Positions 1-5,513 of a stretch of 5,799 nt of DNA are shown here, one piece after another. The translations under genes were made by a program, and so were the position numbers. Within the stretch, counting starts at the first letter, position 1. Each line of letters starts with the position of its first letter. The notes under the pieces are model-generated. The model was not told the origin of the DNA, made no database searches, and saw only the letters and a program-made list of their open reading frames with translations. The stretch comes from Desulfobulbaceae bacterium (GTDB lineage Bacteria > Desulfobacterota > Desulfobulbia > Desulfobulbales > Desulfurivibrionaceae). The stretch spans positions 1 through 5,799 of the forward strand of contig PWOG01000148.1 in NCBI GenBank assembly GCA_003557565.1, in the 5' to 3' direction.

Positions 1-1
1 C

Positions 2-589
2 CGGGCTTATATCTACCAGGCCCTCTCGGCCATGTATTACTCACCCACTGCGGAGTTGGCCGAGCACCTTGAGAAACTTCCCGAAACCATGGAGGCAACC
101 TATCCCTCCCTGGCCCCTTACGCCACCGACCTGCTGACCGAGTTCCGGGAGCAGCAGGGCGACCTTACCGCCCTGCAGGTGGAGCATGCCCGGCTGTTTG
201 TCGGTCCCAACACCCTGGTGGCCGCCCCATACGGGTCGGTTTATCTTGAAGAAGGACGCAAGATCATGGGTGATACCACCATGAATGCCTTGGAACATTA
301 CCAGGCGGTGGGTCTCAAGGCCAACAGCGACATTAACCAGCCGCCGGATTTCATCGCCACCGAGCTGGAGTTCATGTTTTTCCTGGGGCACTGTTACCTG
401 CAGTCGCAGGACCAGGAATATATTGACCGGCAAAGAAACTTTCTCGGCCAGCACCCGGCCCTGTGGATCGAACCTTTCACCGAAAAGATAATCACCGAAT
501 CCACCGCCGAATTCTACAAGCTCCTGGCCGTTTTAACCCAGCAGTTCATAATGGCCGAAATGCAGGCCCTGCAACTTGTAAACCAGTAA
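2..589 (+). CDS. TorD/DmsD-family molybdoenzyme maturation chaperone (5' partial)
   Basis: Cytoplasmic all-helical chaperone of the TorD/DmsD/NarJ superfamily. These proteins bind the twin-arginine signal or the apo-form of a molybdopterin oxidoreductase and hold it until the cofactor is inserted. The frame is open from base 2, and the codons before the first ATG (base 32) read RAYIYQALSAM, a typical TorD first helix. The true start is therefore probably upstream of the window, and ATG 32 is an internal Met. The family's signature region appears as QPPDFIATELEFM (bases 338-376), equivalent to the usual E-P-D-H...ELxFM motif with the His replaced by Phe. An earlier LFVGP segment (from about base 196) is also family-like. 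About 195 residues are visible, close to full length. The enzyme it serves is not in the window and may be encoded upstream. The superfamily call is strong; the client is unknown. Confidence 0.85.
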   Translation, partial: RAYIYQALSAMYYSPTAELAEHLEKLPETMEATYPSLAPYATDLLTEFREQQGDLTALQVEHARLFVGPNTLVAAPYGSVYLEEGRKIMGDTTMNALEHYQAVGLKANSDINQPPDFIATELEFMFFLGHCYLQSQDQEYIDRQRNFLGQHPALWIEPFTEKIITESTAEFYKLLAVLTQQFIMAEMQALQLVNQ

Positions 590-594
590 TGCTG

Positions 595-618
595 CAGCGG
601 CGGCCCCGCTGAACTTTT
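595..618 (+). terminator. Possible weak intrinsic terminator after the TorD-family gene
   Basis: CAGCGG (595-600) pairs with CCGCTG (606-611) around a 5-base loop and is followed by AACTTTT. The stem is only six pairs, and the T run is short and offset by three bases. It begins 5 bp after the stop codon, where a terminator would be expected. It may be only a weak or incidental hairpin. Confidence 0.4.
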
Positions 619-697
619 ATCGCATATTGAAGCGAGAAATCTCACTGAGTTCGGCAAAACTCTACCTTAACACCTCAAAAGAGAAACCGACGGCAAG

Positions 698-1057
698 ATG
701 CACCAAACCACCTACCCCGAAACGGAACAACCCGGCACCACCGCCGGCAAAGTCGTCTACATCCTCTATCTGGCCGGTATTTTCATTGGTTTTACGGCGG
801 TGATCGGGGTGATCATCGCCTACATCAGCCGAGGGGGCACCCCGGCCTGGCTGTACAGCCATTATCAGTTTCAGATCAGAACCTTCTGGATCGGCCTTCT
901 TTATCTCCTGATCGGATCCATTCTGGCAACGGTGGTGGTGCCATGGCTGCTGGTCGTTGTCTGGGTGATCTGGCTCATTGTCCGCTGCGCCCAGGGTCTG
1001 AAATATCTCGACCGGCGTGAAGCGGTACCCAATCCCACCACGTGGTGGGTCAACTGA
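698..1057 (+). CDS. Small inner-membrane protein, DUF4870/COG3671 type
   Basis: This 119-residue protein has no known reaction. A polar N-terminus (1-17) precedes three hydrophobic segments at roughly residues 19-43, 61-80 and 82-98, and a short basic C-terminal tail. Between the first two segments lies SHYQFQIRTFWIG (54-66). The tail reads LKYLDRREAVPNPTTW (101-116). This combination (SHYxFQIRTFW, then LDR...PNPxTW) matches small membrane proteins annotated DUF4870 or COG3671. The start at 698 has only a poor ribosome site (GACGGCAAG just upstream), but it puts the first helix at the usual distance from the N-terminus. The gene sits alone between the chaperone (108 bp upstream) and the promoter region of the next operon, on the same strand. 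Its role cannot be deduced from its neighbours. Confidence 0.75.
   Translation: MHQTTYPETEQPGTTAGKVVYILYLAGIFIGFTAVIGVIIAYISRGGTPAWLYSHYQFQIRTFWIGLLYLLIGSILATVVVPWLLVVVWVIWLIVRCAQGLKYLDRREAVPNPTTWWVN
1034..1049. repeat. 16-bp perfect palindrome at the 3' end of the DUF4870-type gene
   Basis: CCCACCACGTGGTGGG is fully self-complementary, with a CACGTG centre and no spacer. It lies 9 bp before the stop codon (1055-1057) and encodes the family-typical tail around P113-T-T-W-W117. No T run follows, so it is not an obvious terminator. It could be a protein-binding site or a by-product of coding a conserved Pro-Thr-Thr-Trp-Trp stretch in GC-rich DNA. Confidence 0.45.
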
Positions 1058-1104
1058 ATCCTTCCTGGCAGTAATAACACTCCTCATTGTTTGAACTTAT
1101 CCTG

Positions 1105-1133
1105 TTGACACCCCTCTCCGGTTTCCCTACAAT
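1105..1133 (+). promoter_or_regulatory. Near-consensus sigma70 promoter P1
   Basis: A -35 box TTGACA (1105-1110, exact consensus) and a -10 box TACAAT (1128-1133, five of six consensus bases) are separated by exactly 17 bp. Transcription would start near 1140. The A/T-rich bases after the -10 box stand out against the GC-rich surroundings. It points to the operon beginning at 1325 and would give an untranslated leader of about 185 bases. No test of activity is possible from sequence. Confidence 0.7.
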
Positions 1134-1236
1134 TTATTAACGGCAGCACCGGTGGTCCCCCGTGATCGCTTACCAAACCGTTTTCATGCTTGCCAACAGT
1201 CAGCATCGGCAACCGGGCCGTCATTGTCTTCTAAAT

Positions 1237-1265
1237 TTGACACCGGCGAACGGGATCCCTACACT
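1237..1265 (+). promoter_or_regulatory. Near-consensus sigma70 promoter P2
   Basis: A second exact TTGACA (1237-1242) and a TACACT -10 box (1260-1265) also lie 17 bp apart. Transcription would start near 1272, about 50 bases before the ATG at 1325. The spacer contains the 8-bp palindrome GGGATCCC (1252-1259), directly abutting the -10 box. P2 resembles P1 outside the boxes too, sharing CC after the -35 box, CGG in mid-spacer, TCCC before the -10 box and TAT after it. It is the likely proximal promoter of the 1325-5433 operon. Apart from P1 and P2, I see no convincing RNA gene or riboswitch in the 267-bp gap 1058-1324. Confidence 0.7.
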
Positions 1266-1324
1266 CTATAAGGGTAAGCAATACTGTCCTTTCCATCATC
1301 AATTCAGCAACCGGAGGAACATTT

Positions 1325-1573
1325 ATGGCAACCAAGGAAGAACTGTGCAGCAAAATCCAGGAAGTCTTCCCGGAAATCGGGGCCTGCGGTATCGATGTCG
1401 CGGTCGATTACGACGACACCAACCAGGCTTGGGTGGTTGACCTCAAAAAGGATGATCATGAGCTTAAAACCTTCCTGGAAGAACCCGAAGCCCAGCAGTG
1501 CATGGAAAGCAAACAGTGTGTGTCACTGGGGCTGCAGATCGCCCAGCTCAAAAAAAATATCGAACAGTTATAA
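1325..1573 (+). CDS. Unrecognised 82-residue acidic protein with four cysteines
   Basis: I do not recognise the family with certainty. The start is well supported: GGAGG at 1313-1317 lies 7 bases before ATG 1325, and promoter P2 is just upstream. The protein is soluble, without a signal peptide or membrane segment, and rich in Glu, Asp and Lys. Cysteines are at 8, 21, 59 and 65. The layout is an N-terminal amphipathic helix (about 3-15), a short alternating stretch containing VAVDYDD and WVVDLKKDD (25-44) that looks like a beta hairpin, and helices from about 46 onward. The last helix (about 66-82) could be coiled. The C21-G-I-D-V segment and the C59-x5-C65 pair could form a disulfide or bind a metal or cluster, but no classical CxxC is present. 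It is first in the proposed operon, 59 bp before the flavoprotein gene with no terminator between. A redox accessory role is inferred from position only. Confidence 0.75.
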   Translation: MATKEELCSKIQEVFPEIGACGIDVAVDYDDTNQAWVVDLKKDDHELKTFLEEPEAQQCMESKQCVSLGLQIAQLKKNIEQL

Positions 1574-1632
1574 CCGTGTACAGGCATTCTTAACTTACCA
1601 CCCCGTCATAAAAAGCGAACAGACAGGAAATT

Positions 1633-2529
1633 ATGCCAGAACAGGGTTACGATTGCATCATCATCGGGGCCGGACCCGGCGGCCTGCAGGCCGCCATCCA
1701 CCTGGCCCGCTACAACCGCCGGGTCATCCTGATCGATCAGGGCGGCGGCCGAACCCGCCACGCCCTGCACCTGGAAAATTATCTCGGGCAGATCGGCGGT
1801 TCCGGCAAGACCCTGGTGGACACCGGCATTAAACAGATCCAGTCCTTCGGGGTGAATTTCCGCCGCGATCAGGTGGGTTCGGTACGAAAAGATCATGATT
1901 TTTTCGTGGTCAGCACCGGCAAGGGGGCCAGTTACCAGGCCCCCTACCTTATCCTCTCCACCGGGGGTGCCGAAAATTTTCCCGGGATTATGGGGATGAA
2001 CAGATTTTTTGGCCGCTCGATCTTCACCTGCGTTGATTGCGACGGTTACCACACCACGGGCAAGAAACTCATTATCCTGGGGCGCTCGCTGAAAACCGTC
2101 CGACTGGCCCTGGCCATGAAACAGATGTTTACCCCGAATATCACGCTGGTCATGCCCGCCGGGCGTCTGCCCGACGACCACGCCGAGCTGCTGGCCGAGG
2201 ATAAGATCCGGTTCATCGAAGGAGAAGCGGAGGAATTTCTGGGCGAGACCGAGTTGACCGGGGTGAAGCTGACCGATGGACAACAGCTTTCCTGCCAGAT
2301 GGTCATGTTGAGTTATGGCTACATTCTCAATGATTCTTTCCTGGCCGAACTGTCCCTGCAGCGGGAGGCCGACGGCAAGAAGCTGGCCACCGATCATAAC
2401 TGCGAAACCTCGACTAAAAACCTTTTTGCCCTGGGTGCTCTCAGGGCCGGCAACGCCCAAGCCATTATCGCCGCCGGTCAGGGGGCCATGGTGGGCATCG
2501 AGATCAACCGGCGCCTGCTGGAGCTTTGA
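1633..2529 (+). CDS. Thioredoxin-reductase-like FAD flavoprotein with CxxC but degenerate NADPH-binding region
   Basis: This 298-residue protein has the two-domain thioredoxin reductase fold, slightly shorter than the usual 310-320. The FAD Rossmann motif is GAGPGGLQAA (12-21), followed by VILID (31-35), ENYLG (48-52, matching ENYPG) and STGG (109-112). The active-site pair is C133-V-D-C136-D-G, at the position of CATCDG in thioredoxin reductase. Three standard elements are altered. The second GxGxxG/A is G150-R-S-L-K-T. The HRRxxxR motif that reads the NADPH phosphate is absent (MPAGRLPDD instead). The C-terminal FAD-binding G-D motif is G268-A269, although the following NAQAIIAAGQGA (274-285) is conserved. 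This suggests a dithiol flavoenzyme not using NADPH normally, perhaps ferredoxin-fed as in known ferredoxin-dependent flavin thioredoxin reductases. AGGAAA at 1625-1630 supports ATG 1633. It lies 39 bp before the next gene and in the KorAB operon. No thioredoxin gene is present. Confidence 0.85.
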   Translation: MPEQGYDCIIIGAGPGGLQAAIHLARYNRRVILIDQGGGRTRHALHLENYLGQIGGSGKTLVDTGIKQIQSFGVNFRRDQVGSVRKDHDFFVVSTGKGASYQAPYLILSTGGAENFPGIMGMNRFFGRSIFTCVDCDGYHTTGKKLIILGRSLKTVRLALAMKQMFTPNITLVMPAGRLPDDHAELLAEDKIRFIEGEAEEFLGETELTGVKLTDGQQLSCQMVMLSYGYILNDSFLAELSLQREADGKKLATDHNCETSTKNLFALGALRAGNAQAIIAAGQGAMVGIEINRRLLEL

Positions 2530-2568
2530 CCTGAACGGGACCAACAACCTCAGCAAGGGAGATGAACC

Positions 2569-2865
2569 ATGCAACGTCAAGTCGAAATGCAGGAATCCAT
2601 GATCCGCGCCCATCGTGAATTTATGGAAAATCTAGAAAAATCAATTGAGTTGGTGGCCAAGGACATCGAGGAAGCGGGTGAGATGAGCCAGATCTGCACC
2701 GACGAATGGTGCGCCACCGCCGAGGAAACCCTGGACGAACTGGCCAAAATGGTCTTTTCCATCAGTGAGCCCCGGTGGCTTCCCAAGGAGGATTCCAAGC
2801 AGATCAGCTGCCTGCGCCGGCGTATCCACGATCTGTACGCCCAGTACAAATCGGTCAAAAAATAG
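2569..2865 (+). CDS. Unrecognised 98-residue helical protein with three cysteines, upstream of korA
   Basis: The family is not recognised. AAGGGAG (2555-2561) lies 7 bases before ATG 2569, and the stop is 14 bp before korA, so co-translation with korA is likely. The sequence is almost entirely predicted helix and shows no membrane segment or signal peptide. A first long helix (about 1-38) has hydrophobics spaced as in a coiled coil. Then come C43-TDEW-C48, a second acidic helix ETLDELAKMVFSI (53-65), a linker with EPRWLPKED (67-75), and a basic C-terminal helix containing C81 (about 79-97). The C-x4-C pair with C81 could bind a metal or serve as a redox disulfide. A small helical-hairpin protein here could bind KorA/KorB or the flavoprotein. 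That is inference from position only. Codon use looks like that of its neighbours. Confidence 0.75.
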   Translation: MQRQVEMQESMIRAHREFMENLEKSIELVAKDIEEAGEMSQICTDEWCATAEETLDELAKMVFSISEPRWLPKEDSKQISCLRRRIHDLYAQYKSVKK

Positions 2866-2879
2866 GACGGGGATAAACC

Positions 2880-4571
2880 ATGCCACAGGATATCCAGATT
2901 TTGATTGGCGGTGAAGCCGGCCAGGGCCTGGTAACCATCGGTCAGTTGCTGAGCCGGGCCCTGGTCCGCTCCGGCCGGGAGGTTTTCACCAGCCAGAGCT
3001 ATCATTCCCGGATTCGCGGCGGCCATAACACCTTCGCCCTTCGGGTGGGCGACTCCTTTGCCGCCGCCCGGGACAGCATCGATATCCTGGTGGCGCTCAA
3101 CGCCGAAACCGTGGAGCTGCATCGGGGGCAACTGACCGACCGGGCCCTGCTCATTGCCGATGCCACCCTGACCCCTGAAATGCCGGGAGCCATTCCGGTG
3201 CCCTTTGCCGATCTGGGACCGGAAAAACTCTGGAATACCGCCGCTCTGGCCTTGCTCGGCCGGATTCTGGGAATGCCGGAGGGGTCATTGCACCAGGCCG
3301 TGGAGGCGCTGTTTGGCCGCAAACATCCCGAGTCCCTGGAGGAAAACCGGGCAATCATGGAAAAAAGCCGGGAGTGGGCCAAGGCCCACCTTCCCGAACA
3401 CGATTTTACCCTGGCCGACCAACCCGCCGCCAACGGCAACCTGCTGCTCACCGGCAACGAGGCCATCGCCCTGGGGGCTTTGGCCGGCGGCCTTAAATTC
3501 TGCGCCTTTTATCCCATGACCCCGGCTACTTCCGTGGTACAGGAACTGATTACCCACGCCGACACCATGGGCTGCGTTATCGAGCAGGCCGAGGATGAAA
3601 TCGCGGCGATCAACATGGCCCTGGGCGCCTCCTTCGCCGGGGCGCCGGCCATGGTGGCCACCTCCGGCGGCGGTTTTGCCCTGATGGTCGAAGGGGTCAG
3701 CCTGGCGGCCATGACCGAGACCCCGGTGCTGATCGTGGTGGGGCAACGGCCTGGACCGGCCACCGGCATGCCCACCCGCACCGAGCAGGCGGACCTGGAA
3801 TTAGTACTCCACGCCGGCCACGGTGAATTTTCCCGGGCAATTTTCACTCCGGGCAGTATTGAAGAGTGCTTTGAGCTGACGGTCCGGGCCCTGGACCTGG
3901 CCGAACGATCTCAGTCGCCGGTTTTTCTGCTCACCGACCAGTTCCTGGCCGATTGCTCCCGAGCGGTGGCCCCCTTTGATTTGAGCACCATTACTCCGGT
4001 CAGCCCCGGAGCCGATACCAACAGCGTGGATACTCCCTACCGGCGCTATCGTCTCACCGCCGACGGTCTTTCCCCCCGCCTGTTGCCGGGTTTTTCAGAA
4101 CACCTGGTGGTGGCCGACAGCGACGAGCACGACGAAGAGGGACACCTCAGCGAGGACTACGACCTGCGCCGGGCCATGGTGGAAAAACGTTTGGGCAAAC
4201 TTGAACTGCTCCAACAGGAAGCCACCGCTCCCACCCTGGAAGGGGATAAGGAGGCGGAACTGCTCCTGGTCTGCTGGGGCTCCAGCCTGGGGCCGGTGCA
4301 GGAAGCCGCCGCATCACTGCGCGACCAAGGCCGGCGGGTCGCCACCCTCCACTTTTCCCAGGTGTGGCCTTTGCTGCCGGACCAGTTTATGGACATTCTC
4401 CAGGCCGCCGACGAGACCGTCTGCATAGAGGGCAACGCCACCGGCCAGTTTGCCCGGCTCATCCGCCGTGAGACCGGCTTTGTCGCTGACCACCGGATCA
4501 ATCGTTATGACGGCCTGCCATTTACCGCCAACTACATCCTGGAGCAGCTGAAAAACCAGGCCGTCGCCTGA
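2880..4571 (+). CDS. korA: 2-oxoacid:ferredoxin oxidoreductase, fused gamma-alpha subunit (KorA-like)
   Basis: With KorB it carries out CoA-dependent oxidative decarboxylation of a 2-oxoacid, passing two electrons to ferredoxin; with enough reductant it can run in reverse. At 563 residues it has the fused gamma-alpha architecture. The gamma domain (about 1-180) has GGEAGQG (10-16) and IRGGH (45-49). The alpha pyrimidine-binding domain starts near NEAIALGAL and carries YPMTPAT (211-217), then TSGGGFALMVEG (261-272) and GPATGMPTRTEQ. A middle segment has DEHDEEGH followed by MVEKRLGKL, typical of the family. The C-terminal domain resembles transketolase C-terminal domains, with CWGSS, FSQVWPLLP and EGNATGQFARL. 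There is no ferredoxin-like delta domain and no C-terminal cluster extension, arguing against the indolepyruvate-type IorA. GGACGGGG lies before ATG 2880, and korB follows after 10 bp. 2-oxoglutarate is the conventional substrate for this subunit layout, but the substrate cannot be read from the sequence. Confidence 0.93.
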   Translation: MPQDIQILIGGEAGQGLVTIGQLLSRALVRSGREVFTSQSYHSRIRGGHNTFALRVGDSFAAARDSIDILVALNAETVELHRGQLTDRALLIADATLTPEMPGAIPVPFADLGPEKLWNTAALALLGRILGMPEGSLHQAVEALFGRKHPESLEENRAIMEKSREWAKAHLPEHDFTLADQPAANGNLLLTGNEAIALGALAGGLKFCAFYPMTPATSVVQELITHADTMGCVIEQAEDEIAAINMALGASFAGAPAMVATSGGGFALMVEGVSLAAMTETPVLIVVGQRPGPATGMPTRTEQADLELVLHAGHGEFSRAIFTPGSIEECFELTVRALDLAERSQSPVFLLTDQFLADCSRAVAPFDLSTITPVSPGADTNSVDTPYRRYRLTADGLSPRLLPGFSEHLVVADSDEHDEEGHLSEDYDLRRAMVEKRLGKLELLQQEATAPTLEGDKEAELLLVCWGSSLGPVQEAAASLRDQGRRVATLHFSQVWPLLPDQFMDILQAADETVCIEGNATGQFARLIRRETGFVADHRINRYDGLPFTANYILEQLKNQAVA

Positions 4572-4581
4572 AGGAGAGATC

Positions 4582-5433
4582 ATGCCCACCATTGAAGATT
4601 ATGGCACATTCGAGACCGCCTGGTGCCCCGGTTGCGGCAATTTCGGCATCCTGAACGCCCTGAAGAAGGCCCTGGTCAACTGCGACCTGGCCCCCCACCA
4701 GGTCCTGCTGGTCTCCGGGATCGGCCAGGCGGCCAAAACCCCCCATTATCTCCGGGCCAATGTATTCAACGGCCTCCATGGCCGCAGTTTACCCGCGGCC
4801 ATCGGCGCCCGGCTCGCCAACCCGGAGCTCACCGTTATTGCCGAAAGCGGGGATGGCTGCATGTACGGCGAAGGGGGCAACCATTTCCTCGCCGCCCTGC
4901 GCCGCAACCTCGACCTCACCATCCTGGCCCATGACAACCGGGTTTACGGGCTGACCAAGGGGCAGACCAGCCCCACCTCCCAGCAGGGGATGGTGACCAA
5001 AACCCAACCCCACGGGGCCTTTGCCCCTCCTTTCAACCCGGTGGCGGTGGCGGTGACCATGGGCGCCTCTTTCGTGGCCCGGGGCTATGCCGGCAAACTG
5101 GAACATCTTACCGGGCTCATCGCCGAGGCCATCAAACACCGGGGCACGGCCCTGGTGGACATCCTGCAACCCTGTGTATCATTTAATCGGATCAACACCT
5201 ACCAGTGGTATCAGCAGCACTGCTACGAACTGTCCGCGGAACATGATCCCACCGACCGGGACCAGGCTTTGCGGGTCGCCCTTGAATTCGGGGAGCGGAT
5301 TCCCCTGGGCGTCATATATCAAACCCAAAAGCCGTTGTTTGAAGAACAGTTTGCGACCCTTGAAAAAGGCCCCCTGGCCCGGCAGGAGGTTTCCCGGGAA
5401 GGGCTGAAAAACATTATGCAACAGTATGCCTGA
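4582..5433 (+). CDS. korB: 2-oxoacid:ferredoxin oxidoreductase, TPP-binding beta subunit (KorB-like)
   Basis: Catalytic partner of KorA, carrying thiamine pyrophosphate and normally one [4Fe-4S] cluster. At 283 residues it has the usual length. WCPGCGNFGIL (14-24) supplies two cluster cysteines, C15 and C18. LHGRSLP (65-71) is typical of the family. The TPP/Mg motif runs from GDG (90-92) to DN (118-119), followed by YGLTKGQTSPTS (122-133). LQPCVSFN (195-202) supplies C198, the expected last ligand. The third ligand, normally Cys in a GIGCS motif, is Gln here (GIGQAAK, Q49), while Cys93 directly follows GDG where Asp is common. The cluster may therefore have altered ligation. I believe a GIGQ subfamily exists but cannot verify this here. 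AAGGAGAG (4571-4578, using the last base of the korA stop) gives a strong ribosome site. No ferredoxin gene is in the window, so the acceptor is encoded elsewhere. Confidence 0.93.
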   Translation: MPTIEDYGTFETAWCPGCGNFGILNALKKALVNCDLAPHQVLLVSGIGQAAKTPHYLRANVFNGLHGRSLPAAIGARLANPELTVIAESGDGCMYGEGGNHFLAALRRNLDLTILAHDNRVYGLTKGQTSPTSQQGMVTKTQPHGAFAPPFNPVAVAVTMGASFVARGYAGKLEHLTGLIAEAIKHRGTALVDILQPCVSFNRINTYQWYQQHCYELSAEHDPTDRDQALRVALEFGERIPLGVIYQTQKPLFEEQFATLEKGPLARQEVSREGLKNIMQQYA

Positions 5434-5440
5434 AGATATG

Positions 5441-5459
5441 GCCGGCAGTGAATGCCGGC
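5441..5459 (+). terminator. GC-rich hairpin after korB, possible terminator or attenuator without T run
   Basis: GCCGGCA (5441-5447) and TGCCGGC (5453-5459) form a perfect seven-pair stem with a five-base loop, 7 bp after the korB stop. No T run follows, so classical intrinsic termination is doubtful. A second weaker hairpin, CTAAG (5465-5469) with CTTAG (5477-5481), comes next. The pair could protect the 3' end of the korB message, reduce read-through into the superoxide reductase gene, or mark a processing site. Confidence 0.45.
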
Positions 5460-5513
5460 TCAGACTAAGCCTGAAACTTAGGTACCAAAACCACAGAACC
5501 AAGGAGTAGACCA

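Noticed and set aside
634..662. Small inverted repeats GAGA-AA-TCTC (634-643) and GAGTT-N6-AACTC (647-662) between the chaperone and the membrane protein gene
   Set aside because: The stems are only 4-5 pairs, with no T run and no match to a known operator; such repeats are expected by chance.
662..1087. 141-codon - strand frame opposite the DUF4870-type gene
   Set aside because: The + strand frame has three clear membrane helices and the family motifs; the - strand product has no recognisable feature.
1134..1324. Possible riboswitch or sRNA in the leader between P1 and the first gene
   Set aside because: I found no recognisable riboswitch core, no tRNA-like or T-box element, and no hairpin followed by a T run.
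1162..1440. 92-codon + strand frame starting at GTG 1162
   Set aside because: It runs through promoter P2 and into the 1325 gene in another frame, has no ribosome site, and encodes a low-complexity Arg/Gly/Gln-rich tail.
1395..1832. 145-codon + strand frame bridging the 1325 and 1633 genes
   Set aside because: It is out of frame with both well-supported genes, its C-terminus is Arg/Pro/His-rich shadow sequence, and it has no ribosome site.
1606..2613. 335-codon open frame on the - strand, longer than the + strand gene it overlaps
   Set aside because: It covers the flavoprotein gene exactly out of phase. Its translation shows no family motifs and is Gly/Gln/His-rich, as expected from antisense of GC-rich coding DNA. 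The + strand product has clear FAD and CxxC motifs.
2880..5433. Indolepyruvate or pyruvate specificity for the oxidoreductase
   Set aside because: KorA lacks the C-terminal ferredoxin-like domain of IorA, and the genes are not the single-chain pyruvate type. Beyond that, the substrate cannot be told from sequence, so no firm substrate is claimed.
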